The notes under the pieces are model-generated. The model saw nothing but the letters and a program-made list of their open reading frames with translations. It ran no database searches and was not told the DNA's origin. DNA of 64,000 nucleotides from Panagrolaimus kolymaensis (taxonomy: Eukaryota > Nematoda > Chromadorea > Rhabditida > Panagrolaimidae), in assembly GCA_028622995.1 (NCBI GenBank), contig JAJQJQ010000007.1:1922001-1986000 (forward strand), in the 5' to 3' direction. Positions 22,960 to 36,601 of this stretch are shown piece after piece. The position numbers were made by a program, and so were the translations under genes. Every line of letters begins with the position of its first letter. Position 1 is the stretch's first letter.

Positions 22960-23392
22960 ATGCCACCAAAGCCATCCGGAAAGGGAGCCAAAAAGGCCGT
23001 CAAATCCCAAAAAACTGCTCGCGTTGGAGAAGGAAAGAAACGTAGAAAGGCCAGAAAGGAAACTTACTCCATCTACATCTACCGTGTCTTGAAGCAAGTC
23101 CATCCTGATACTGGTATTTCATCAAAAGCCATGTCAATCATGAACTCATTCGTCAATGACGTTTTTGAACGCATCGCTGCTGAAGCTTCCCGCCTTACCC
23201 ATTACAACAAGCGATCAACCATCTCATCTCGAGAAATTCAAACCGCTGTTCGACTTGTAAGTTTTTTTGCAATTATATTTTAAAACCTTTTAACTAATTT
23301 CTTTCTTTTTTTAGATCCTTCCTGGTGAACTTGCTAAGCACGCCGTTTCTGAAGGTACTAAAGCCGTCACCAAATACACCAGCTCCAAGTAA
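22960..23392 (+). CDS. Histone H2B
   Basis: Two exons (22960-23256 and 23315-23392) give 124 residues. After a lysine-rich tail ([20 protein letters not shown]) the H2B fold is clear: [41 protein letters not shown], the [20 protein letters not shown] helices and the C-terminal [24 protein letters not shown]. The intron follows the AVRL codons. It pairs with H2A across a shared promoter. The stem-loop begins 54 nt after the stop. Confidence 0.97.
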
Positions 23393-23446
23393 GCGTCTTG
23401 CATGCTTGCTTCCGGCAAACGAGGACTTTATCCTTTTTATCCCAAC

Positions 23447-23462
23447 GGCCCTCTTTAGGGCC
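23447..23462 (+). promoter_or_regulatory. Histone mRNA 3' stem-loop (H2B)
   Basis: GGCCCTCTTTAGGGCC with CCCAAC before and ACATATC after, identical to the H2A and H4 copies. Confidence 0.95.
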
Positions 23463-23478
23463 ACATATCCGATAAAAC

Positions 23479-23487
23479 GGTTCAGTC
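23479..23487 (+). promoter_or_regulatory. Histone downstream element candidate (H2B)
   Basis: GGTTCAGTC, exactly 16 nt after the H2B stem. Confidence 0.65.
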
Positions 23488-23518
23488 GAAAAACTTTGAA
23501 TAAATAAATATTATCTTT

Positions 23519-23533
23519 GGGGAATGTGGGGAA
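23519..23533 (+). promoter_or_regulatory. G-rich block downstream of H2B
   Basis: GGGGAATGTGGGGAA, 31 nt past the 9-mer. It is the counterpart of the blocks after H2A and H4. Confidence 0.55.
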
Positions 23534-24376
23534 GGGAGTTTAAGTTCATTGATACACACGCACATTGAAAGAAAATAATCGAACCAGATTTAATTTTGTC
23601 TTTGTAACAACTGTTAAAACATTGTTTTCATAAAGTTTTTGGAAAGTGAAAAGAATCATGAAAATTGTCTACTAATTTTCTAGAAAATTATTGATACACG
23701 AGTAATCGTTTGGATCATAAATAATTGTGGATGCACAATGTTGTTCCATTAAAATTTTTAGGCATTGTCCATTACCATTTTTTGAAGGAAAAAAACGATT
23801 GAAAAGAAAATAACAAAAAGACATTTTCAAGCAAGAAAGTAAAGACCAAATTCAAAAAAATAAGAATAAATAAACTATTTTACTTAACATGAAAGAATCA
23901 AATAAGAGAGTGGCAAAGAAAAATTTAATTTCAAGCATGTGTGTTTGTTTATTTATGGATCAAAATTTAGCTTTAATCATCGATTCAAAAAAAATATTGA
24001 AAGATTCAGTTCTTTTGGAAATTTTGAATGAATTGTGTGCTAATAAATTCAGACGTTGATGCATACGGAATCTTTGTTTTCTTGAAATTTAAATTTTTAA
24101 TGCTTTTTTTATAAAAGCTAAAATATGAAATAAAGTGGATATCTTTAATACAAAATTAATAACTATATTCTTAAATACATAGGAAAAAAATGTTACAGAC
24201 TTTGAGGTGTAAAAAACCCAAAGTTTGTTGCAATTTTAATTTTTGACACTATTTTTTCAATGAAATTTTGTACGTAAAATTTAGCGGATCTCTTCAATCA
24301 TAGATAAAAGAAATCATTTTCTTAAAACTTTTGCATGCATCGAAGTTTCAAAAATTCTTTTAATTTTGTTTTATGT
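23534..24376. other. Intergenic, no gene seen
   Basis: AT-rich spacer between H2B and the foldback element. I see no coding frame or RNA gene. Confidence 0.5.
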
Positions 24377-24757
24377 TTAAAGGACCATGTTCATTTGCTT
24401 CCTTTTTTCAAACACGCGTTTGATTATTCGCCGCTTCAGGATAACAAAATTCGTGTGAAGGCGGGAAAATTTTCCTTCTTCAAATTTTTTAGAATTTTTT
24501 GGATTTTTTGAAGATTTCGCCTACACGAAGAAGGTTAATAGCATTAATAATACCCATATTCATAACTATCAATATGTTGAGCGGTCGTAAGCTGCTTCGA
24601 ATAGTAGCTACATATGTTTATCTCCAGAAAATCCAAAAATTTATAAAAATTTGAAGAAGGAGAATTTTCCCGCCTTCACAAGAATTTTGTGATCCTGAAG
24701 CGGCGAATAATCAAACGCGTGTTTGAAAAAAGGAAGCAAATGAACATGGTCCTTTAA
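24377..24757. mobile_element. Foldback MITE with TTAA flanks
   Basis: Terminal inverted repeats of about 108 bp (24381 to about 24489, and about 24646 to 24753) start AGGACCATGTTCATTTGC and differ at only a few positions. TTAA lies directly outside each end (24377-24380 and 24754-24757), the target duplication typical of piggyBac-type transposition. The 155-bp middle has no ORF. It is a non-autonomous element sitting between H2B and H4. Confidence 0.8.
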
Positions 24758-24758
24758 A

Positions 24759-25434
24759 TAATAAATGCATTTGCCAATAAAAGAAAAAGAAATTTTTCAA
24801 AAAATAGAACTGAACTAACTTAACTTGAATTTCGCAATAATTATTTATAATATAAATTTCGAAATCAACCAGTTCGCTATAAAATTAAAAAACGGAATTG
24901 ACAAAAAAGGAGTTTTCTAAAAATAAAAATTTCATAAACATCTTTCATCATAATAATTATTTTTAATTTAGGGTATTTTAACACACATTTCATCTCATTT
25001 AATGATTTTATACTTTTTCTATCAAAGATTTATTAATTTTAAAACCCCCTTTACAATAATATGTGTAACAATTCATTTTTTCTCTGAACTCGAAATTAAA
25101 TTATTAAATTAGCTTTTGTTTAAATTTGAATATGCATTTACCAAATTAATTAAATCGAATTCTTTGGTGCTTTGATTTTTTATTCTATGATTAACTTGAA
25201 TTATTGTTGTTAGCTTTATTTTAAGGCATTCATTTTTGCAAATATATGTATACTGTAGCTGCAGTTGTTTTTTTCCAGTTTGGTCATTGTCTCAATTGCT
25301 TGCCTTCCTTACAAAAAATCAATGTGCCAAATCGATTTTTTCTTGACCGTCCATTTTGCTTTCCCTTTTTTCTCATCCCTTGACATACCCTGCCTTTTTT
25401 TTCAGAGGCACGAGGAATGCAACAAGCCACTCTT
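24759..25434. other. Intergenic, no gene seen
   Basis: AT-rich spacer upstream of the H4 promoter elements. I see nothing beyond low-complexity sequence. Confidence 0.5.
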
Positions 25435-25438
25435 ACTT

Positions 25439-27551
<2,113 letters not shown>

Positions 27552-28922
27552 TTAAATTTGAGCCTCACTAAAATCGACTGGGCCTCGATAGTTTGAAGGT
27601 GCTGTGGCTTTTAATGTGGATTCTTCTCCTCGTGTATGCATATCACAATGTCCCAATAATGAAGCCATTTGATCAGGATTATAAAGGGTTTCACCACCAA
27701 TTTTTGCAGCGGCAGCAGCAATGAGTTTGGATGGAGTTGTATTTTCAAAATCTTCATTATTTCGTTGACGAATATCATTTGGATCACAGACGCTGTTATC
27801 GAGGGAATTGACAACACTGGTGGATGGAGACATGCCAGCCCAATCATAAAGCTTTCTCTTCCATGATCGAACTTGAGTATCCCATGAACGACGTGAAAAA
27901 TCAATAAATTTGTTAGGAGTTTTTGGATGAATGGCATGTTTGCGTTTGTGACGAGGGACTTCAGTTATATATCGAAGATACACATCCTTTTCTTTCGCTT
28001 TTTCAATTTCCTAAAATTTAATTTAAGCAAAGTTTCATGAAAAGGGTTTTATTAAGCTTACTTTAGCACGACGCTTTAAAACATTATCATCGCTGCACCA
28101 ACCAAGTTTGGGTTGTTCCCAACCATCTCGAGGATTGGGTGAATCAGTCATAGCTGAATCAAGACGTTGTCTTCCAGGAGTGGAATAAACGCTGCCAGCA
28201 CGAGAAGAATTTCTGCTGCTTCGAGGTGGAGTGATTGCTTGAATCTTTTCTCTTTTGTTTGGAATATGTTTTCCATGGCGACTAGGTGAAGCATGACTAT
28301 CAATGGTTATATTTGATTCAATACTCATTCGACGTTTACGTGGTTGTCGAACGGGTTTTTGGGGAGATTTATCATCCTTCTTTTTGAGGCGTTCACTTCG
28401 ACGATTTAAAAGTATGTTGTTTAATTCAAGCGATTTAATGAACCTAAAAACAGGAAAGCATTTACAAGATGCTTCAATAAAAGGAAAAACAAACTTGGGT
28501 TGTGAATCAGTTTTCTTTGGAACAGCAGATTTGCGAGGATTTCGTTTAGGACTTGCTTCTGCAGCTTCATTGGCTTCCGCAATAGTTAACCATTCTTCAT
28601 TGGATGTAACTTGAACTTCATCAATAACTAACAAATCATCAGTATTGGAAGTTTGAGGAACATCGTCTTCCTCAATGGCCATATCAACCCATGATTTATT
28701 AGCATTTTCTTCAGCCATGGCGCTAATCATTTCAAAAGTTAATTGCCTGCCTTTTTTAGGAGAACCCTAAATCAAAAATTTCTCATCTTATGCTTCAGAA
28801 AAAATATTCAAACAAACCATGGCTCTAGATGTTATTGGTTTGGTAATTGGTGATTTGCTGGTAATTTTCCATGGATTCGTTGGCTTTTGCGGCGTTGATC
28901 GCAATTTTTTAGTTGGAGACAT
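27552..28922 (-). CDS. SLBP: Histone stem-loop binding protein SLBP (C. elegans CDL-1 type)
   Basis: Four exons (28922-28818, 28766-28495, 28443-28062, 28010-27552) give 405 residues. The RNA-binding domain spans about residues 240-310 and follows the SLBP signature closely: VLKRRAKEIEKAK, YLRYITEVPRHKR, IHPKTPNKFIDFSRRSWD and QVRSWKRKLYDW. The phosphorylated TPNK motif is at residues 284-287 and the SRRSWD helix is intact. The N-terminal half is low-complexity, Ser/Arg/Lys-rich with SP and TP sites (SPKKGR, SPRHGKH-like, TPPRSS), as expected for a cell-cycle-regulated protein. SLBP binds the 3' stem-loop of histone mRNA and directs its processing, translation and decay. The gene lies between H4 and H3. 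A TTTTTTGGCGCCAAA element is about 110 bp upstream of the ATG. Two donors are GTTTGT-type. Confidence 0.95.
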
Positions 28923-29032
28923 AATTAATTTTAACTAAAAAAGTAATTTGAAATTAATTAACAAAAAGTCAATAATAATTTGAATTCAAAATAACGTCTC
29001 GCAAAAAAAAAATCAACAGTTGATGAACACCA

Positions 29033-29047
29033 TTTTTTGGCGCCAAA
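29033..29047. promoter_or_regulatory. E2F-like palindrome upstream of SLBP
   Basis: TTTTTTGGCGCCAAA contains the palindrome TTTGGCGCCAAA. It lies about 110 bp before the SLBP start codon and has the same GGCGCCAAA core as the histone promoters. Confidence 0.6.
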
Positions 29048-29886
29048 CCATTCATTCGATTGTGTTTGGAAAAGGACGCTTTTTTTAGCAGATGAACGTC
29101 GAGCGCTATTTTTTATGCGAAAAGAAGGAAGCTGTCTGGGATGTTAAAGCTCAGGTCAATTAATTTTTCTATGCAGGCACGCGGGATGTTGGCTCTTTGC
29201 CGAAAATAGACTCGATTTGCAGGTGCTGTCAAAGCTATATTCAACATTGACAAAGAAAAAAAAAGGTTTTTTCAAGCTTTTGAATGCTGTAAAAGCCAAG
29301 TGAATAAAAACAAAAGAGGAAGCATCGAATATTTTTTTTTCGCTTTGTCTTAAAATTTGGTTAGAAATTTATGAGAATTACGGTAATAGCGATTTCAATA
29401 TTTTTTTACGCATTTCGAGTACGTCTTTTTATTTAGAAAATAAAAATTGGCGCCATTATTAAAAGATATTTAAAAAAATACTACCACTCTAAATTTTTTA
29501 GGGAAAAAGAGACGCAACTTGAAAAAAAGCTGTTACTGATATAAAATATTAATAAAAAAATAATTAAGCATCGTGGAATTTAAACAAATTTTGATTTTTT
29601 ATTACAACTAAATACTCTCTGTGAATATATGAATCCTTCATCATAAATGCAAACTTCTATCAACTGCATGAAATGATGTTTTTTTTTCCACATATTCTTT
29701 TACTCAAAATCAAAATCAAATGCCTCAACTCTTAGAGAAATACAAGGCATTGCCACCTTTCTTTTCATCGATCAGCAAGAGTCAGAGAACAATATTTTTT
29801 TTTGTAGAAATTCAAACATGGAAATTTAAAGCAGCAAAAAAACAGAAATGCACAAAATTTTATTTTTTATTTTAAAAAGAATTGGA
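29048..29886. other. Intergenic SLBP-H3
   Basis: AT-rich spacer between the SLBP promoter and the H3 3' signals. One further TTGGCGCC lies at 29448-29455. No gene is seen. The G-rich block found after the other three histones is not present here. Confidence 0.5.
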
Positions 29887-29895
29887 GACTGAACC
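29887..29895 (-). promoter_or_regulatory. Histone downstream element candidate (H3)
   Basis: GGTTCAGTC on the minus strand, exactly 16 nt after the H3 stem. The 16-nt spacer differs in sequence from those of the other three genes after ACA, yet the element and distance are kept. Confidence 0.7.
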
Positions 29896-29911
29896 CGTAG
29901 TGGTTATTTGT

Positions 29912-29927
29912 GGCCCTAAAGAGGGCC
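29912..29927 (-). promoter_or_regulatory. Histone mRNA 3' stem-loop (H3)
   Basis: GGCCCTCTTTAGGGCC on the minus strand, 55 nt after the H3 stop, with CCCAAC before and ACAAATA after. Confidence 0.95.
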
Positions 29928-29982
29928 GTTGGGATAAAAGATGAGAAGTTACAGCTTTTGTAAGTCGACCATACATACTGAT

Positions 29983-30506
<524 letters not shown>

Positions 30507-30590
30507 GACGAAAGTTTAGCAGGAGAGCTATAACAGGGTGATACTGACAAAAAATGTAGACAGTGAAGAAAAATAATGTTCTCAAGTTCC

Positions 30591-30694
30591 TTTTATATGA
30601 GCATCATATGCCCGCCTTTTTTTAGACCAAACAAGAAAAGGCGCCAAAAAATGAGCAAGATGATGATGCACTGCATTACCGATTTTTTGGCGCT
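30591..30694 (-). promoter_or_regulatory. Histone H3 promoter elements
   Basis: TATA-like box at 30591-30597 (reads TATAAAA on the minus strand), GGCGCCAAAAAA at 30640-30651 and the oppositely oriented TTTTTTGGCGCTC at 30683-30695. Spacing to the ATG matches the other histone genes. Confidence 0.7.
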
Positions 30695-30695
30695 C

Positions 30696-31139
30696 AAAAG
30701 TAGCGTCCATCTAACAACAAAAAATGACCGTTTCGGTTTCATGATATCAAATGTAATAAAAAAAAGTAAACAGGGACCAAAAAATGCAAGAAATAAAAAT
30801 GATGAAAAAAATGTTATGAGCGATATTAAAATAAATAATTATTAATTTTATCGTACATTTAGAAATTTGTTTTATCTATTCGTCTAAAATATAACCACAT
30901 TTTTTACCTTTTAAATTTCCAACTTTTTTTAAATCATTCGCTAAAAACAATGAAAATGTATGAAAAAAAATACAGTAATGTCACCAAAAAAATAATAGTG
31001 AGCGTAATTTTTTTTTAAATTGTGGGTTCCTTTGATCAACTGTCTCTCCTTTTGAATTCATTCAATTTGCATTTCCAGATTTGTATAAATAATCTTTCCG
31101 AAATATTAATGTCGTACTTTTGCGATACGCAATAGCACT
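30696..31139. other. Intergenic, no gene seen
   Basis: AT-rich spacer between the H3 promoter and the large inverted repeat. I see nothing coding in it. Confidence 0.5.
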
Positions 31140-32395
31140 TTAAGGTCAAAAAAGTTTTAACACGAAAGTTTTTGATGATAGGTAAGATGTTTATGATACC
31201 TAAAATTTTGATTAAATCTTAACTTTTCTGGATGGAATTGAATCTTTTTTAATGTAAAAATAGCTTTAAAATATAGCTGAGGCCATTACGAACCTATCCA
31301 TACCCAATTCAAGATTCCCAATGAAACATTTGATAGAGATTTTGATGGAAAACCACTAACATGTAAGGTTGCTAATAAACCTTCAAATGGAATGTTTGAT
31401 AACTTCTTACGATTTTTTTTAAATTCTGTTTAGCTCATCGAACGCAGAATTATTTGAAGAATCTAACATACAGTTTAGATTTCCGAAATCATCGCGTTAT
31501 CACCCTAAATCTTCAAATTTTCTGTTATTGGAGGTGTATTTTTCATCCGTGTTATATAGTATTTATTAAGTTTCAAGATAAAATCCTTTCCAAAATCATG
31601 AAAAACCCATAGGCAATTATTTAGTATAGCTGGAAAAGAAAAAAAAAGATTCTAAACCAATGAAAACCCTGAGCATGTGTATCGTGTGCTTCTTAATTAA
31701 AAAATGCCAAAAGTAAGATTAATGTCAGTAAAAAACATATTTTTTACTCCAATTATTATTAACAGAGAAGTTTAAACATTATTCAAATATCTTTGAATCA
31801 ATTTTATTACTTAAAACACCATTTGAACGTTATTTGCTTTATAAAGCACACGATACACATGCTCAGGGTTTTCATTGGTTTAGAATCTTTTTTTTTCTTT
31901 TCCAGCTATACTAAATAATTGCCTATGGGTTTTTCATGATTTTGGAAAGGATTTTATCTTGAAACTTAATAAATACTATATAACACGGATGAAAAATACA
32001 CCTCCAATAACAGAAAATTTGAAGATTTAGGGTGATAACGCGATGATTTCGGAAATCTAAACTGTATGTTAGATTCTTCAAATAATTCTGCGTTCGATGA
32101 GCTAAACAGAATTTAAAAAAAATCGTAAGAAGTTATCAAACATTCCATTTGAAGGTTTATTAGCAACCTTACATGTTAGTGGTTTTCCATCAAAATCTCT
32201 ATCAAATGTTTCATTGGGAATCTTGAATTGGGTATGGATAGGTTCGTAATGGCCTCAGCTATATTTTAAAGCTATTTTTACATTAAAAAAGATTCAATTC
32301 CATCCAGAAAAGTTAAGATTTAATCAAAATTTTAGGTATCATAAACATCTTACCTATCATCAAAAACTTTCGTGTTAAAACTTTTTTGACCTTAA
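31140..32395. mobile_element. Large foldback element with 548-bp near-identical arms, TTAA flanks
   Basis: Left arm 31144-31691 and right arm 31844-32391 are reverse complements of equal length (548 bp), with no clear difference found by eye. A 152-bp loop lies between them. The ends start GGTCAAAAAAGTTTTAAC, with TTAA directly outside both (31140-31143 and 32392-32395). No ORF of note lies in the arms. The near identity implies recent insertion, gene conversion between arms, or both. A transcript would form a very long perfect hairpin. Confidence 0.85.
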
Positions 32396-32407
32396 GGTGC
32401 AATAGCT

Positions 32408-32454
32408 AGGGTTGCATTCCCAAGGGAAGGGTCTTGGGAGGGGGGATGCAACCC
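32408..32454. repeat. Short GC-rich inverted repeat
   Basis: GGGTTGCATTCCC and, about 20 bp on, GGGATGCAACCC form an imperfect hairpin right beside the large foldback element. The G-rich loop (GGGAGGGGGG) is unusual for this DNA. Confidence 0.55.
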
Positions 32455-32519
32455 AATGGGCATTCCATCTAAAATGCATTCCACTCAGAAAATGAGTTGA
32501 AAATAAAAATTTTGGTGTA

Positions 32520-32537
32520 GCCCCGGTATACCGGGGC
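32520..32537. repeat. Perfect 18-bp palindrome
   Basis: GCCCCGGTATACCGGGGC is a perfect palindrome in otherwise AT-rich sequence. No function is assigned. Confidence 0.7.
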
Positions 32538-34618
32538 GGATAAACTTTTTGACATCATTTATTTGATGCTCAATAAAATATTGCGCCTTTTTAGGAGCAA
32601 TAATAATTTTTGGGTGCTTGGATCTTTGATTGCAGGCTTTAAAAAAATAAAAAAAATTTTTTATCACAAAGCATTATTTAATCTAAAAAAATGTATCGAT
32701 AATAACATTAACTCATATTCGAAATAAGAATTTAACATATTTTTGCTTCGAATGTTTGTTTGATAAAGCTATCGTTAAAAGAAAAGAGTTTTATACTTTT
32801 TTATATTTGAAAAACATTGTCTTCATTCTGTAATATCATCAGTTTCATTTCCATCACACCCATCGAATGAAGCTATTTAAAATTCATTCAAGCTAAATTT
32901 AGATTGCATAAAATTTCTCTATTGTTTAGATTTCATATTTTTTTGTCGATGAAAAAATTCAATCGTGAGCATCCATATTAAATTTTTTGCTCTCGCTTTT
33001 TTAATGAACCAAAAAATGGATATCCCTTCTTCGAGATCAGATTTAAAAAATAAAATTGTTGAGTTTTGATCATTAATGGAACAAAAATGTTGTTTATGTT
33101 TTTTTAATTCTTTATATTTTATTGAAAAAAATAAAATTGTGACTGATTAGAAGCTTGTAAGAAATGACATTGAATATAAACCACAATCTTTCGGATTTGT
33201 GAAAATAAATTTACTAAAATCTGTAAGAGCTAAATTATAAAATACAAAACAATTAAAATTAACTTTCAACATTTTTATTATTTTGTAAAGTAAATAATTA
33301 AGCTGTCAATCGAAGCTTCATTTGTGAGTGATTTTCTCCGTCATCTTTCAAACAACCACCTCTATGGGTGAGAAGTGATGTTGACATCGACAGTTCGTTT
33401 TTTGACGGAGTCCAAAAAAAGCTTTTCACTTTACCATCTTTCACTTCTTTTTTTTAAATCATTGATTTTCATCGTCGAAGAATAGCAAAAAAAAACTTTT
33501 TCTTTAAACGTTCGAAAAAAAAAATAGCAAATTTTGATTTGTGACTGAAAAGCTTTTTTTGATAGTCGTGTTTGCGCAATTTTGTGCTTTGCTTTTTTTT
33601 ACTCCCAAACTTGGATGGACGATGGAGCGGAGATGACATTAGCCCATTCTTCATCGTTATTTCTTAAAAATAAACTTTTGTCAACACTTTCATTTTGCTT
33701 TCATTTTTTAAATCGCGGATTTTATTGTCGTAAATCATCGATGAGCAAGTCGATCGAAAATTGATGGTAATGAAGTTGATTTGGTTGTAAACGATTGGAA
33801 AAAATAAAGAAGGTGTTTATTCTTTTTGTTGCTTTAAGGATAGAAAAAAAATAGTGATAAATTTCTATAATATTATAACATTATTGTATGTATGTAAAAA
33901 TTATGGCCTTTTTAGTTGTTGAATACAGAACGTTACTGCCTGTTGCCTTCCATCAACTATCAGTTTTTCTTACTATTACTTTCTCGATTTCTAACTTCTC
34001 AATAATGTCATCTCATATTCGTTTGATTGAAAATATTCAAAAAATCTCAAGCTATTATTTTTTGCTTGAAATTTCTTTTATCGTTCAAAAAACATTTAAC
34101 GTTTGAGAAAAAAGCAAGAGAAAAACTTTTTAATGTGAAAATGATTTAAAGAGCAATTCATTATTAGCCGCGGTTCACAAGTCTTCGTTTTGTTTCTTAT
34201 TGTCTTTTGTTGTCTCCGTTTTTTTTTTGCTTATGGTCACTCTTTTTTGGTGATTGCGTTAAAGAAGACATGCTTTTTATTCAAAAAAGTAAGCGCCACA
34301 CACTTTTTGAGAAGAAGCATTTAAAGTGGAATAATTTTTTGGTCTTAATTTTCAACATTGAAGAAATTATTTGATTTTGAGGATTTCGATTAATAGAAAA
34401 ACTAATGAATTAATTACAATAGATTAGTTTTTGATAATCATAACAAACTTACCTTTGTGAGTTTTCTAAATTTCCGATTTAGATTTTTTCTTCCGAAAAT
34501 TTTTTAATTCATCATTAATTAATTTTTATAATTTATTAACCCGCGCTTGTTTTTTATATTTTTTTAATCTCTTCTTTATCATCGTATTAATTTCCAGAGG
34601 GTATTGCAATTTTTTTCA
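32538..34618. other. Gene-poor region
   Basis: About 2 kb of AT-rich sequence with no supported gene. The right part is presumably the 5' region of the gene starting at 34619; a TTTCCAG acceptor-like site lies about 24 bp before that ATG. Confidence 0.45.
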
Positions 34619-36102
34619 ATGTCGGCTGAACCTATTATTTTTGATGAAAATAATAACACTGCAGTGGATTTAAATTCCATTAAATTACTTGAATTTGAGA
34701 CTCTGAATGATATTTCTGATTCATCAAATGTTTCTGAAAGTGGATCAAATCAAGCCTTTTCTGTTTCCACAACTTCATTTCCCCCCGATGATCCCGATCG
34801 AATTTCTGAAAAACTTTTAGATAATCACGGCGAAGAAGCGGTTCCAAAGCTTCGATGTAAAGTTAAAAAGCTTGAAGCTGAAGTTGATTCACTTAAAAAT
34901 CAATTGAATCGAATCAATATTCAAGATGATTCTTCGATTGGAAGCCTCAAAGATGGTAGCGACGGAGATGATCGATCCAAGCACGAACGAGAGAAATGTG
35001 TGGTTTTTAAATGCATTCCACAAGCTCATGTTGCTAATGGACTTATTATTACACGAGTTTCGGAGTTTTTTAAAATTCCATCCGATGAAATTACAGTACA
35101 AGTGAGAGAGTTACCTAAAAAAATTACTATTACAATAACTAATTTTAAGGTGACAGATCAATTAAATAAATGGTGCGTGGTGGTTCTTCAAACTTCATCG
35201 AAACATCATTCATCCACAGTTCTACGTAAATTTGATGAATTTCGAAAACTTTATCATTGTTATCATCGAACTCAAGCCCTTCCATGCTTTTCTAACACTG
35301 AACGACAACAATATCAGCAATTATGGGCAGAAGCCATTGAAAGAAATAATAAAGCTGGATATCGTAATTGGGAAGTTGATCCTCAAGATCTTCGACTCAT
35401 TGAAACTGTGGGAATTCCACAAAAATGGAGGGTTAAAGTTCATTATTATCCTGAAAATGATTCACTCTCAGCAAGCACAAGTGTAAGCTTTCAAGCTTTC
35501 GAAAATCGTTATGAAAATAATAAAATTTTTAGGCAATTGAAGTAAGACGCCGCCAACGTGGTTTACTTTCACCTAAAATCCATGAAAAATCTCTTTCAAT
35601 TCAAGAATTTCAAGCTCCACGGCAAAAATCTTATAATGATAGACGCATTAGTAATAACAATAATAAACTACAACAAAATAGAAATGATAAAAAGCGTCAG
35701 CCACAAAAAATTAATCGACCCATTAAAAAGCAACATTACAATAATAACGCCGGTTACGAATACCTTGATTGCATCCCTCATACTTATGGTAAAATTTCTT
35801 TCTTTCTTCATTGTTAGTTAAATTAATATTTTGTAGTTCCTCATCATCATCCTTATGTTTCATCAATGGGTCAATTTCAAAATCCATATTATGTTCCAAA
35901 TCATATTTATAATAGCATGCAATTTTATTCTCAACACCTTCCATTAGAAGCAACCACTACTCAAACAACTCAATCAACCACACCAGCGGCAGTTACAACT
36001 TCAAATGCTGCTGCTTCGGGTAAAGCAGTAAGCAGCAAAACTCCAACTGGTAATGTTTATATTATTACACCCAATGGCCTTTCATCAACTTCCACAGCTT
36101 AA
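34619..36102 (+). CDS. Unrecognised protein with coiled coil and Gln/Thr-rich C-terminus, 461 residues
   Basis: Three exons (34619-35482, 35533-35788, 35837-36102) in continuous phase. Residues about 75-105 (KLRCKVKKLEAEVDSLKNQL) form a clear coiled coil after an acidic Ser-rich start. A folded middle part follows (about 125-290), with segments such as FRKLYHCYHRTQALPCF and QYQQLWAEAIERNNKAGYRN. The last 150 residues are low-complexity: RRRQRG, Asn/Lys/Gln-rich stretches, His/Tyr-rich YVPHHHPYV and a Thr/Ala tail. The basic Asn/Gln-rich tail suggests RNA binding or a condensate scaffold, but that is inference only. The ATG at 34619 lies about 24 bp after an acceptor-like TTTCCAG, compatible with trans-splicing. 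Confidence 0.7.
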
Positions 36103-36601
36103 ATCTATATTGGAAATTCATATGGTTACAGTAACAAATATTTTGTGACATTGTAACTCCATAAAACCTTTTTTTGACAATCTTTGGCTGCTTTTAAGTT
36201 TAAAAAAAGTGACAGACTTTTCTTTGTTCTAATTATTCATAATCTTTTTCACTTTTTGTGTTTTTTTTTTACAAAAATAGTAAAAACAATAATGTTATTT
36301 ATGTATTCTTCTTTAAAAAAAGCTCATTATGCAACTTTCTTTATCTGGTGTTTATTCATTTTCTCTCTTTCCATTAACTTTTTTGAATCAAATTATTGTT
36401 TTCATAATCTTTTTTTACTTTTTCTTCTAAAAAATATTACTCTTTTTCTTGCGTGCAGCTTTCATTGTTAATAACTTTAAAAATTTTTGTAAATTTTTGT
36501 ATTAAAACTTTTTATTTTAAAAATGGTGTTAAAATGATATTAATAAAAACAAAATGTTGTTGATTTATTTACAAATTACTTTTGTTGAAAGCACAAAGAT
36601 T

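Noticed and set aside
31140..32395. Large inverted repeat as a CRISPR or rDNA-type structure
   Set aside because: There are only two arms and no short repeated units; TTAA flanks and TIRs fit a foldback transposon.
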